Shown here one piece after another: positions 25,701-40,700 of a stretch of DNA of 64,000 bases. Source of the DNA: Phoronis australis (Eukaryota; Phoronida; Phoronidae); assembly GCA_002633005.1 (NCBI GenBank), contig NMRA01000456.1:187147-251146 (forward strand). The letters run 5' to 3'. The number at the start of each line of letters is the position of its first letter. Position 1 is the stretch's first letter. The notes beneath the pieces were generated by a model. It did not search any database, was not told where the DNA came from, and worked only from the letters and a program-made list of their open reading frames with translations. Made by a program: the position numbers and the translations under genes.

Positions 25701-28700
25701 TAACTACCTTGGCATCTGTATTTTCAGTCAAGAGAGAATTGACTTCATCTTCTAAGCGCCGATTTTCATGTTCCAGCTCATTTAACTATAAGTTACATTA
25801 TAAAAGATCATTATCTCTGAAAGTATTTCTACCTTTTTGAGAAATTGTCTACAAGCTCTAAATACATTCATCTAATGTTTCTCCAAGCTCGTAAAAGCAA
25901 ATCTTTTAAAGTTAACTATTTTCTCATTGAGGATTGATTATATCTGCAAATCAACAATAGAAGTCAAATGGCCAGGTTAGGGGTAGTACAATTGAAAAAA
26001 TACAGTCAAAAGTTCAGTAAATAAATGTGTGCACTCATAAGCAAGAGTCACTATCAAGTCACTGTTCAATAGTTGGGACAAAGATAGAGAGGCGATTACA
26101 TTTCATCCAAATCCAGACAACAATGAACAGAAAACAGGACAAGGCCGCGTTTACAGACCAACAGAGAAAGTTTTTTAAGTTCACAACACATCTGCTAAAG
26201 ATATATTGTTCTTTTTGCAGTATTTTTATTAACTGAACTATTCAGGAAGAAATTTTGGTTCATGAAACACAAGCAAGGCTTCAAAATGAGAGTCATAGAC
26301 CAACTGGTCAAAGAAAATATCCAACCCAGTGGTTGGTGCTTGTTTACCTGGCTATCTCTGTCTTGTCTGTCCTCTTCACTCAGTTGGTGCAGACTGTCCA
26401 GGCGAGACTGGTGCTGTGCATCACTGTCAACCAGCTCAGCACGTGCCAAGATACCCTGAAGGCCCTGTTACACAACACAATGAAAACTCACTGATATCAC
26501 CATACCTTAAGGCATTTCTTTGATCATTTGGAAACCAAACTGTGTTCTGATGGAACATAACATATAACTGACAATGACCAATAATAATACGTATTTTGGT
26601 GATTTCTAGTATCGTGCTTGAAATCTCGATGCTTTCTTTGACCACCACTAGCCTTGCAAACCATATTTTAGACTATTACAGCCAGTTGCATGAGACTATA
26701 ACAAGTAATGTCAGTGTTAGCTGGAACTTACTGCATGTAATGCCATTTCTTTGGCCTGCTCCTGCTGTATGTGTAGTCGAGAGGCGTCTTCACTTAGCTC
26801 ACTCTGTTTACGTCTTGCCTCATAGTCTGCGCGGGTCTTAAACGTTGTCTCCTCACATCCTCTCTGTAATTCCTTAAAAGAGTAAAGAAACGGGTAGTTG
26901 ATCAAGCCTGTAGTACCTCGTACAAACACCATCTGTGCATAGTTAAGTTTGACATTACGGTCAATGAAATATCCACAAGACCTGAGAATGAGTGCAAGCA
27001 TACATACGAATGCTTAACAATTGAGACAAGACTCTGAACTGAATTGTGAAATTCAGATCTTTTCTGTTTTCGTTAAAACTAAAATATACCCATTGATAAC
27101 TTGATTACTAAAAGGAAAGTATCTGCTGATGGGGATATTATAATAATTAAATCGTAGTAAAGTTTAGTTTACTGATAAAGAAATGAATGATCACACTGGT
27201 ACGTTAATGTAATGTAACGCAGAATAGACATTGTGATCCACTGGGTGAAGTGAGCCTCATAAATTGCTATACCATGATTGCATTACAGTTCACATTGAAA
27301 TATTTAAGATTTCAAAAGTCTTGCACACAAGCGGTCAGCAACTAGGCCATATTACGCAGAGGAAACATTACCTGCCAACAGAGGGCAGGTATGATGGCAA
27401 CAAAACATGATAAGAAAGTGGTACCTGTTCCAACAGTTTCTTCTGTATCTGAAGCTCAACATTCCTTATGAATGCCTCTTCTATGGATGCCTGAGTTTCC
27501 AAGTCTCTTAGCCGTGCCTAACGGTCAATAAATGGAAAAGTATGACAGATATGAACTATATTCATATTTGGTCAATGCTTTGTATTGTCACACACCCAAT
27601 ACAAGTGATGCTACATGGCATAATTTTGCATCAGACGAAGCTCCAATTTTTTAAATAGAATATTTTCCTTGATGCTAGAGAGTACTGATCAAATAATCCC
27701 ACAAAACACCACGTCTGTGTTCCATTGACCCAAGAAACTTGTGAAAACGCAAGATCACACAAGACTTTGTGAAATTTCGCCACACATTACAAGCAAAGCA
27801 TGTAATCACTAGTTTTATTTGTGAAATTCTTGCGTCCATCCACACTAAAATATCAGGACAGCTACTCTCACCAAGAAAATGTTTTCATCACCACAATAAT
27901 TGTCAAATCTGTCTAATCAGCCCAATCTGAAGGACTCTGATGTTGACGTGATCTGGAATCGTATCAAAGGGTCCATGCTAGCTCCATTTTACCGCTTTCT
28001 TAACAATCTCCTCCGTGCCGACAGTTAATTTATATATGCCTCTCACCACTCACACATTTGCTCAGGCTCAACCAATGACAAAATCAGTCTGTCAGTGATA
28101 CCTGAGAACCACTCACCAACGGTACTGGCTGTGATGGGCAAATGATCACTTCACCATCCAAGAACTTTTAATGGGATAGAGTCATATTTTGCAGTAAAAC
28201 ATTCCTTGAACTAATAAAAACTAATAAGTAGACATAAAAATTAATAACTCTTTGAATTAAGAACATCCACAACTTTGTTGCTTTATGATATAAACACCGT
28301 TCTTAAATTAATTCAAACCTTTCTCTCGATCTCATCATCAAGTCGTGTAAGCTCAGCTTCTCTCAACCTTTGCTGGTGATGCATGAACCTTTTACGAGCT
28401 GCATTGAGAAGTTGCAGTTCTTTCATCTTTAGTTCACGAGTGAGAGCACCCAACCTGGAATGGAATGAACCACGCTTTTACAGGAGTCTTGCCAGACAAC
28501 ATTAGAAACCGTTATTAAAACCATGAGACCAAACATAGAGGAAAATTGACAATTTGACACTTGAAGCTAACCAGTACCTTTTTCTTTGCTCAGCTAGTTT
28601 ATCTTCTTCTTCTTGTATTATTCCACGTCTTTTCTTCTCAGCCTCCAACAACAACTCTTGTTGTCTGTACCAGTTCTCTTCTTCTGTTTGCCGCTGCTGT

Positions 28701-31700
28701 GTGTCTTTCTGCAGTTCTAAAGCAGCCGTCCTGTAAACAAGCGCACTTGTACACTTCATTCTACACTTCAATAAGCTAATCAAAGGACTTTCATTGTCTG
28801 AACGCAGTCATTTATGTAAACATTTTGTGAATGGATAAAATATCAAATCATTTGCCTTACAGTCACACACTGTGATTGAAACATTCACATCATCTCAAAA
28901 TAAAATGTAATTCAGTTGAGTTTAGTAGGAACACATTCGCCAAATTTCTAAGATCCTGCAAGGCATGTATTTACAAGATACAGCAGCGGATGTTAGACAG
29001 AGACGTTCATTGGCATTCATTTTCTACGACTGTCCTACTAACCGTTGAGTCAAGTATTCAATCTCCTCTTGACGAATCCTTTCTCTTTCCTTTACCTGAA
29101 CAATAAGTCACACAAAATAATTAATAGCAACCAGGACAAGAAGAAAACGAACATTCCTTAACAAAACAAACAACTTTTCCCTCAGTGCATTTCTGGCTTC
29201 TGTCCACTTAGAATAAACAAGCAGCATTAGGGGAATTGAAAACTTCGTTTTTTTTCAAAAATGCAACATTCTCCCAATGTTTAACATTATTTAATCAATT
29301 TTCATTGCTATTCATAACATTTCTTTAAAGGCATTGTTTGTGTCCTAAACGTGAGCAAAATTTCACTGAAACAGTAACATTCAGTACTCAGTGTGTCTGT
29401 CATTTACCAATAGAGGACAAGCCCCAACACTAGCTGTAGGTTAAAACAGTTATAAGAAATAATTTCAAAACAACCGATGACACACAAAGTACCTGATAAT
29501 CCACAATAAACTTTGGATATTTGTTGAAGACAGGGTATTGGCCCTGAGACAAGGGCACAAACTGGGCCGGCTGTTTATCTGGGTTGACAGACTCGGGTGT
29601 GTTGGCCAGCAGGCGATACGCTTCACTGATCACCTGATCAACACTGACTGCATTCCGGTGATGGAAAAAATACTGCAAAAATTGAATATTGTGAAAAAAT
29701 GAACCACCAACAATGTCTACAATTAAGACAGTGAAATACATCGTCAAACAACTCAATATCACTTTAAGTGCCCATTGAAGCTCTGTTATTATAACAGCTT
29801 AGATCTCCAATTCTGGTGCTTTTCCATATATTTTGCATAGTCCCATAGGACGCAAGAAAGCATCACCATACAATGTAAGTTCTACGACTAAACCGCATTG
29901 CTGATATTCCAAGCTGGTATTACCTCAAAGTCTTCAATCCGCCCACACTGTAACAACGGCCCTCTGGAGGTTACACAGTACGCTACAACCACCATCAACA
30001 TAAACGCTGGTGGATTGCTAAATATGTTATCAAATAACTTTAGCCACTCCTCTCGTGTAAACACCTCTGAAAACAGCGTCTCCAACAGAGGCCAGGCATA
30101 CGTCTACAATGTAGAGGTAACAGACTGACAAGGTGCAAAAAAATGTTGCCATACAGTCAGTTAACAAACTCATGTTTTGACATATGGTCATTTAAAAAAG
30201 CTCATGTTTTACTTGATGGCCATTTAACAAAGCTCATGTTTTGACATACAGTCAGCTAAAAATGTACTGAAGATGCAATTTCTGGGTTTGGCCAGAACTG
30301 ACAGTTTGTTAATGCGTGAGACCTTGCTCTGCAAGTTGCGGCCTGTCATTTTATTTGCCAAGCATGGACTCTAGCAATAATGAATTGCCAGTTCATTACA
30401 AGACAAAAACTCAGTTTTCATTTGAGTAAGGAACAAATTGAGACCAATTTCATAGTCGTATGTGGTCTTCCAAGGAGCATTGGTAACTAGCCGGTTTATA
30501 TATCGGCTAATACGTTTTAAGTTACACACCGTTGTCAAATAATATAAAGGAAATAGACAGCCCTCCAATAAACAGCAGCCCTCCAATAAACAAACGAAGG
30601 ATTCTGATGACTATCACTGTCACAGAATATGCATTAACACAACACTAACAAACCACTTTACCTGAGCAGTGACTTCACAGTTGATGAAATGTTGAAGCAG
30701 AGTGCGGTCGTGATATCCAATTATATTCTCAACCATACTTAGCACACTAATGGGTGGATTCGGAAAGTACTCAAACCAGTTTTGACACCAGTTAGCTAAA
30801 AATAGAATACAATTGAACTAGTTTTAACATGTTGTCTGCGAAATAAAATTTTGTAAAATGCACAATGACCCGGCTCAGACCTTTATCCTCGAATCTCTCA
30901 TAGGTAAACTGTTGTATTGATATACGGGATTGCTCTTTCACACTATGGAGCTGAGTAAAACAGATCTAATTTTTTAGCATATAGTTTTTACGTACATCAC
31001 AAACTAGATGAGTTCCTAGCAGAGACTAGACAGCTCCGTTCTATTCTGGATCATGACTGGTCCTAAAAATGACATGAAATAACATAGGTACAAAGACTGA
31101 TCCTCCCATCAAAGGAACAGATATGTCCCTTCATCACAACAAGTCTATCTGAGTTCCACACTGACGTTCACCCAGAAGTGGAAACACCTTTGCAAGCTCA
31201 CATTCTGCACATACTGCACTGGTGTTATTTCACAGTAAATGCACAGCACTGATGCAAAATTATCAGACTGTGCAGTTGTCTTCACATTATACTGCCTATA
31301 GTATACTTAGAATAATTCATTATGTACAGAATAATAAAAATAAGAAACATACAGTGTTTTATATATTCTCAACAGATTTTTGCATACGTAATGGCACCCA
31401 TCAGGCTAGTCAACTCATGTGACTTACCAAATAAGGAAGTCAATACAGTGAAGAGTCTGACTGTATTTTTGACTTGCACGAAGCCGACTGCACTGAAGGT
31501 CGGAACTGAGTCTAATGACAAACATACAAAAAGTTACTTAATACTAACACTATAAACCTAATCACTTGATGAATACAATAACAGTAAGACTTCTCAATAA
31601 CACGTGCACAGGCTGCTCATGTGTGCCCATTGCACTGATCACCTGGAAACATTTTATGCTTTATTAACGTATAGTTGAAACCGAGCTGAGGAGCTAAAGA

Positions 31701-34700
31701 CCAGATTCAAGGGTCTGGCAGTGTGACCCAGTGCAGGGCTTGGAATGACCAATGACAAAAAACGCGGAGACTTTTACGGCCCATAAGAAACATAAAGAGC
31801 AACTTCCGCTTTTCAAGGTGAACGTCGTCGGCAACGCCGCGGTAAGGAAGGAATTTGCCGCAGAAATTTTATATCAAATCCGATTTTTATTACGCGGAAA
31901 TATAATAAAATGCGCGGACAGAACATTTGAAAAAAGCGGAAATCAGCGTTTCCGCGGAAAATTCCAAGCCCTGCCAGTGGGACTCAAACTCACGACCTTG
32001 AGTAAAGGAAGTGAACACTTATCCCACTAGGCCAAACTGTCTCCTCAGATGTTCGCTTACTTCTGTGTACGATTTACTCACCTAGAATAGTTGCAATGAC
32101 TTCAAAGCATATAAGTTGGTTGTGTTGGAACAACTTAACGAACGGGAAGGCCAACAATGGAAGGAACTTGGTTTCACCAAATAATGGTGACCAGTGCGCA
32201 AAAGCAGACAAGGTTCTGAAATAGTAGTAAAACCTCATCATCCAAAAGTTTGTAACTGAACATTTCAGTAACTCAGATCCATCCTGTCTAATAATTATAC
32301 CATACTTCATGTTATGTAGGTCCCTGGTAAACATACAAATTTGGCTAACTATGGAACTTCATATATGAGAAATGACAGATCAGATTAATATGACATTTCC
32401 ACAGACTATGTGACACTCTGTGAGGAATTGTTTTTAAAATGTCCCACATTTACATGCAGGCTATCAAAAATAGGAAGTTTATGTCTTTCATAAAAAACTA
32501 AAAAGTTACGTATAACAGAAACCATCTTGAATTTTTGTATCAAATGAAAGTGGGTCTCCTCCCCAACATCCACGTCGAATTTTGAAATAACGTAATGTCA
32601 TAGAAGCGCACCATGGTTTAACAAGCAGACTTGATAGATGAATTGGTTTATAGTACGAACATTAATGAACTTTCACAAAACTAGTTCCAATTGTACTCTA
32701 GATATTTGGCAAATTGCACACACTTGTCAAGGTCTTACATAATCTTCATTGGGAAAATAGCATAATTATTTCATTCTAAAACAGATTCTGCACTTCAAAA
32801 ATAAAAAACACATACACGAAAAAGCATTTGACAAGGCACAGCAGCCACAACGTGCCCCATCTTATAAGTACATACCTTTGTAGTATTCTCAGTAATTTGG
32901 TACTTTTGATTGGATAGTCTTGGTGTATATTAGCATAAGCTGGGTGAGTGCCTTTATCCACTAGAGCTGCATAGGCAGTGTGGTTCTCAGGGAGTTGAAG
33001 GACAGAGCGCCATATGAACATGCGGTACTTGGCAGGGTACTCTCCATACCCTCGCAGAATTGCAAACAATCTGTCTTCATCAAGACCCTCAGGTAATGTC
33101 TATATAAGATGGAAATGACCCATTGATAACTTTCAAACATCACATGTCTATTGGTCTCTCTTGATAACAGTAATGGAATCCTATCATGGTAAGGAATATT
33201 ATGAGCCTGATACTTTCAGAGCAAAGACCGAATTTGAGTTACGGCTTTTTAGTCATCTAAATACTAGGCAAAAGGAAGTTTTAATATAATTTGCCCAAGA
33301 AAAACAAAAACGAAGACATTCAGTTTTCACTACACATTAATTAGCACCACAAATCAGAGTGATAGAAAAAGACATAAATGCTTATTTATTACAAACACAA
33401 CAAATAACCAACTTATCGGTTGTTTGGGTTGTTTATACTGAAGCGTTCACGAGTGGTTAAAGAACTAAAATCAATCAGCAAAGAGCATTATATATAACAC
33501 CAATAATAGTAACCAAGAGAGGAATCAACAGTTGATTGGACTTCAAAACCACTTGCCCAGACTTCAAAACCAGTCAGCTGGACTGCAAAAATGGCCAGTG
33601 ATCAAACACGTTGTCCGCACTTCAAAACGCGATGGCCTCACCCAAAAAAAAATAGTTTAGTTAGCTGGACCCAAAACAGGATAGCCGGTGTTATAACCAG
33701 CTGGCTGGTGATCAAACACGAGGGCCAGACTTCTTCAGCGACTCGCTTTAAGTCTCTAAGAATTCAAGTGACATCTAGTGTTTTTATTTTCGTACCCGTT
33801 TATTTGTTTTGTTCAAAATCGGTGATTTGTTTGGCCATTGTGTTTGAGCAACAGCCAACCCGTTTTAGGTCCGGCCAACCACTTTTTTGGGTGCGGCCAT
33901 CTGGTTTTGAGATACCGGCCAACCTGTTTTGAGGACAGACCACCAAGTTAGAACACCGGCCACTGGGTTTTGCAGTCCAGCCAGCTGGTTCTCAAGTCCG
34001 GGCAAGTAGTTCAGAAGACTGATCAATTGTTAATTCGCATCTCTAGGTAATGTGCAAGTATAACTTTACAGAATCAGACTCGGCCACAGTCTTCTTGGGA
34101 CTCCTGGAAGTGGACAATCTGTTGTTGGCTGTGCCAGGTGATCTTCGGCGGACTATGCTGCTTCTTTCACTAGCTTTCTCTGACATCTTGCTGGAGCTTA
34201 CCACTTTCACTAAAGGGGGTGGTGGCTTATTCCACTCTAAAGCAAAAAAAGAAATAAGCTTTTGGATTAGCCATTTCATGCAAAAAATGGACGGAACTCT
34301 ACGTCACTCACCTTATCATATTTATAAATTGTTGTCTCATTGCTGCACCATGAGAGAATTTTAACATTAGTGCAAAAAAACATCAGTGCAAGCTAGTTAG
34401 TTAAAACTACAGATTTAGTCATACTGGTAGCTCACACGAGTCACAATCGAGTTCCAGTTGCCTGAGGTCAATTCACAGCATGTTCAGAACCTTGCTCATT
34501 CTACATTAAATGCTTGGTTCATAAAATGACTTGCTTCTCACAACATCACCTTCTGTACAAAATTTTTACTTTCAGGGTTCACCAAGCAACTTTATGATAC
34601 GTTACTCCAGCTTCATGGGACAAAGCAACAGAAAAATGTTTATGTAAATTTGGAAGGTCAAGGAAACAATTTTTGTTAAATGCAATATAATTTCAAACTA

Positions 34701-37700
34701 TTGGACAACATTGCTAAATGTATTGTCAAGCTGTCTCTCCACGTTTTTGTAAAACTACATCTTGATCACTGAAATGTTTACAGACTCCCAAGATATTCAA
34801 GACATATGTCAGTTAAGAAGCCAAAAAGTACAGTCTGTGTGCAAGTGTCAAACATCCATTAGGTTCTAGTATCAGGACAATCCTCTACTTGAAGACAAAT
34901 GTTGAGAAACTAGTCAAATAAAGTTACTAGTAAGCTTGACTACAGCATTTTATTCTAAACCTGCTAAGCACCAGATAGACTTCCACTATTACAAAACCCT
35001 TTCAACTGATCAACTGTATACAAACCTAAAGTGAGAGATGCAACATCATAAATATGGAGCTGCCCACTGTCCATCAAGGCTATAATGTGTCGGCCAACAG
35101 GGGAAATGACCATGTTGTTGATGCGGTCATCCACAGAGCCGATATCAAACATCTGTTTATACGATATGATGTTAACAAACCGAACTATGCCATCCTGACA
35201 GAGCACTCCGAGAACCTGAAATATTAATAAGTACAGGATCAGTTGATGATAACTCTTTCGCACACTAACAAGTGACGCATTTCATGTGAAGTCTCAAAAT
35301 ATTGAAGGTTTATATTAAACAGACGCACCAAAAGTATTTCTCAATCTCATGGGGTAATATGGACTTTCTGAATTTCAGCGATAATGAACTAATCACTCAC
35401 AAAAATGGACTTCTTTCATGAACCATATCGTTTCCAAAGAAATTCACATAACTATAATGTTTCAGTATTAAAGCGGATATAATAACAATAATAATCTCCT
35501 TTTTTATGTACTGAAATTTTTAGCCCAAAGTCAGCTCTGGACCAATTGAAATCACTCCCTGACATATTCAAATAGGCTTACAACCGGGCAGAAGATTAAG
35601 CAAGAGGGGTGAGAGGTCATGACCTCATACAACCCTTGAACTCTAGGATACCAAGACACTTGAATAACACTACCAGGGATGCGTGATACAATGTCTTTGT
35701 TGAATTTCACTCTTTTGTGTTGCTCTCTTGTGAATTCACAAAAGTGATTACACATTTACCCCTTATTATTAGTTTTCTATCAGCAGTCAGATTACACTTG
35801 ATGAGTCAGATTACACTTGATGAGTCAGATTACACTTGATGAGTCAGATTACACTTGATGAGTCAGATTACACTTGATGAGTCAGATTACACTTGATGAG
35901 TCTGATTACACTTGATGAGTCAGATTACTCTTGATGAGTCAAGCTCTCAGATCCATCTTAGATCCTGTTAAAAGAGAAATCCCTGTGACTACTGATAGGT
36001 AGGTAACCATCATTGTTCATCACTATGACTTCACCAGTAACGTGGACACCCATGACACTACCTCAAACTGCTCTATAAAATAAAAATAAAAATAAAAAAG
36101 ACTTGCCTGGCTACTGCCTCCGTCAAAGTTATCGGGCAAAAACTCCATCATTTTGACCTGCTGCACTTTCTTTGGCATCTCAATAATGCGCTGTATAGAT
36201 TGGGTCTCCAGTGACCACATGTGAAGAAAGTTGGACTTCCCACCTGCCACCAGTGTGCGCCCATCACTGTAAAACAATTATTTCAACTGCAAGTCCAAGG
36301 TAAACGTCATTTTCCCATGTGGCACTTGTTCTGCCTGTACAAATGAATAACAAGTTTGATGACACAGATTCTTCAATTTCCAACAGCAGCTTTCTAAGAT
36401 GTCCCTGACAGGATGACGACAATATGCGACCACATGTGTGAGTGCAAACAATTGGTGGTTATTACAAATAATAATTAGGCATGAGTTATATAAATAAGTA
36501 CACTTAGGTGTTGAAAAGCCACAGTTAATATGCCACTTGATGAGTTGTGGAAGGACTTGAAGATTACGATGAGTATTCCTGTGACATGTAACGTGCTGTT
36601 AATTGCTCCGTGTTTCAAGAGAATTGCAAAGTCATAACCGTTCTGATTGATGTATAATTGGGTTCCAACGAAAGCTTTCATGTCGAAGGATCTGATGAGT
36701 GGACTGCCACAGAACTGTGTTTTGTGGTTTTGCTGTATTTTGTCGCTGAACTTTGTGAGTATCGATGAAAATTTTTGCTGCCATACCGATATCCTGCTGT
36801 GTACCCTTCCCAAGGATATTCCTGGTTGCTATTCAAGGTGCAGCATTCAGCTGAACAGAACTCAACAGGTGATAACCCACTGCATTGCTACTGCTATGTA
36901 TTTGGGACAATTGCATTGTTTCCCGCATTATGTCTATCCATGTTTCCAACCAGAGATGCACCATGACAATGTAATTGACAGGCATGAGGCTTTTAATGTG
37001 GGACTCCCCCTAGTCACTGAATCTGCTACCAATAACAGTGAGGTTCTTTACGGTCCTGGACAGAAAGATGACATAGCTGCAACCACGGAAAGGTGGNGCA
37101 AAAGCTTTATACCCAATGCTATCACCAGGGGGCACCGGTAACTGGTATTTGCAGTTCAATGTGTCCGCTTCCCAAGCAAAAATGGAGTCCCCTTTGAAGC
37201 ATGTTAATATCGTATTGCTAAGTGGTACAAAAAATACCTGAAATGAAAGTAGTTGAAATTGTGAAAAGTGAATCACACATTATAAACTCATTATTGGGTC
37301 TATTAAATAGAACAGTGACTGGATGAATCTTGCAACACTTTGCATGACTCTGTTTCATTGCCAAATCTAGCTACTGTAAAAATTCTCCAGTATAGGACAC
37401 TGAAAACTAAATTATTTTGCTCAAAGTCAGAGTTCGAACCCAATGTTGGCATCCCAAATTCAAGAATAACGAAAAACACAAATTTTGTATTGGCAGCTAT
37501 TTTTGACAATTTTATTTCAGACATTGTTAAATGCAATGTCCAATATTTAGGTATTACCAATTTGATTATTCTTCAAAATTCCCAATGTCCTATTCAGCTT
37601 GTCTTTTACTGTAGACTTTTTTACACCTGTCTAATCATTTTCTTCTAATTCTGCTTCTGTCGCCTTTATTCTAAAAGGTTGTATCGTTGCCAACTGTATT

Positions 37701-40700
37701 ATTGTGTGACACGTGAATCTCCACAGAAGCGAAAGCGAGGCTGCTGATCTGTCTGCCATATCTGGAGATGCACCGCTAATTCGTACCTCACAGTAAGGAA
37801 GAGCGATCAATGCAGTATCATCAGCATGTATAATTTGGTCATCGGTAGCCAACCATCACTTCTTTCTTAGTGTTCTAGGGTAACCTCTCAATCTACTTAC
37901 CAAACACTGAATCAACTCTCTGAACCACCCAACAATACAGAGGACAGCATTCATTATTCAGAGCTTGATGGGGTGGTTTGGAGTAGTGATTGACAGGCTA
38001 CTTGATAAGGTACCCCAGGCAAGGATTCTTCTATTCAAATTCACTAAAGAAGGTCAGCATGATTTCCAAATAACATGTGAAGCAACAACATGGTTACATT
38101 ACAAATGCTACATTTCTTTAACAAACCTTTCAAATTCAATCCCTTAGTAAAGAATAATAAAACTGAAATGCAACCTTGACAATTCCAATGTTTTCTTTAA
38201 TGTTCAACTTCCTCTTTCTCTTAAATGTGTCAAGATCCCATAGCTGAGCCACATCATTGGATGAGGTGATGGCATAGCGACCAGAGGCATGAATAGAAAT
38301 GGTATGAATAGGGGCACGGTGGCCCTTCAACCAGGCAACCAGTTCCTTGGAATCTGTAAACATATTATAATGTTCATAAGGTTAGTATCGTTCAACCACA
38401 TATCAGTTGTCAACTTCTGTTGAGTAACCTCTGACTTTAGTAAATATTTAGTCTTGTCCACACACAGCCTACCCTAGAACAACTTGCACTGGTGCAACCT
38501 ACCCTACTTTTAAGTGGAGCGTCCACACACACACACACACATATATACGATAACTATAGTTAGGCAGAAGTTGTCGCTCTGTGCATGACGATGGACAGCC
38601 GATGCAAACACGCAGTTGATTACTCAAGCCTTACCCAAATTATGCGACCACACAGCAACTAAAAGTGGCTCAAGTTTCCCTAGAACAGGTTACACTACCT
38701 CGATAAAGTGAACTAAATTGTCACAAGTGGGGCAAAATGCACTAGTTTAGTTAGCGTCCACACAGTCCCCAAACCAAGCGACAACTCGTTCCAGGGGTAA
38801 TTTGTTCCAGGATAAGTCTGTGTGTTGATGAGAATAGTAACTTAACACAATCTTCTCAGCAAAATACACATAAGTGATTGGACTAGACATGGAAGTAAAT
38901 AAACAGATGAGACCCAGCAGTTGCAGATTACCTGAATCAAAACACTTTAATGAGTAGTCTGACATTGCCACCAAGTATTCATTGCGGCGTCTTAGGGAAA
39001 ATGACAGTGATGTGGGCATGCTGCCTGTTCTTTGAAGAAGTGTAAACCTACAAGACAATAATACAGTTCATCCAATTAGAAAAACTAATTTACATTAAAC
39101 ATAAAACATCAACAAAATTGCTTAACATTTTAGAGCAAATTTGATCAGCGCGTAAGATGCATTACGCTTTACGATGGCCAAAAAACTTAGTGTTCAAGCA
39201 AACTTTAAGCATACTGGATATAATACAAAGCGCAGATCACAACTGGTCATCCAAGATATATTGCCAGGCTTTTCACAACTTTAATAGAGTCTATGTGCAC
39301 AAGCCTTAGAAGAGTATCGAAATCGTATTCCACCCACGCACTGACAACATCGTGAACTCTGTACACAAATATGCGACAAGCAGCTGACCTCATTCCCAGA
39401 CAATCTTAAAATTTGATACACAAATAAGTAGAATGTAAGACACTTGATGTGCTCACCTTTATCCAGAAATCAGTTACTAGTACAGATACAACTAGACTTC
39501 CTCTCGTACACTTTAGCTCATACTGCCTGCAAGAGCTAGCTGTCTGGGAGTGATGTCATCATACAAGTTAAGAGCTTCTATTTATAGAACGCACTGCTCG
39601 TCAGATGCCGTGCAGATCTAAAGATGTCCATCATTCTAGTATACAACTTCCCAATATACAATTTATTCAACATCTAATCTTGGGAGTATACCTTTAAGTA
39701 GGGATAATATACGGAATTATAACATGACCTCTGATAGTCTTGCATCCACCCTTTTGATTCTGGTGAACATATCTTACATCTGATTCTTCATCGGAAAATC
39801 AAAGATTAAGTCCTCTGTGTATTTAAATTGCCTCACATAAAAAGGCATGCTTTTACAACCTGAACTGGCATAACTTGCGTTATAATCCAGATGAAGAACA
39901 TAGGCTGTAATCACAATACCCGCTGCTCACAATGTCACTCGAGCAGAACACTTTGTCTTGATTATCAGCAAACTGAGCTTTTGGAATACACGTAATTGAA
40001 ATCATTGAGCAGTAACTGAATAAATATTTGTCACAGTAAATTACAGAAAAGAGAGAAATAAGAGATAATTAGCTTAGAACTGTAAAACAATCTGACTAAA
40101 TGGCTATTTCCGAGTTGTTCACCAGACTCTAATGGTAATATAGAGGCTGCAGGCAAGACAAGTCCTTGTGCTAATATAGAGGCTGCAGGCAAGACAAGAC
40201 CTCAGGTATTTCATATATAAACTGATCTAAACACACCTGTTTTTTGATAAATCAAACATGTGGATGTTACCCATGTGATCTCCAGTGACAAAGCGGTCAC
40301 CACTGACGTCAAATGCGGCATGAAGGAAACGCACTTGTTTGTTAGCAACAGACACAGTGTTGTATATGGACTGTGACACACCCACCAACACCCTGTAACA
40401 CACAAAGATGACAAGCGTTTACTCTGCACCAAATCATTGTGTTGATCTAACGGGCAACTTTCATTATTTATAACCTTTCATTTTGGATATGAAATGTCAA
40501 GTCCGACTGCAACTTCAATATCACCATGACATAAACAGTTGAACAGTCAGGGCCTCATAATTGTATGCCAGAGAAACATGTTTGGTCAGAGACTTCCAAT
40601 GGCAGGATGGAAACCATCAACAAATACCATGGATGCAGGTGCATTATAAGCAGTTATTATAGTAGTCTGTCTCAACATTACAAACTGTCTTCAAGGCTCA

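Noticed and set aside
35785-35942. CRISPR-like array
   Set aside because: Units are contiguous 19-mers without spacers, in an animal intron.
36647-37141. Longest uninterrupted plus-strand frame (164 codons)
   Set aside because: It runs antisense through TBC1D31 exon 5 and its intron, has no family features or splice context, and includes the N. It is a shadow.
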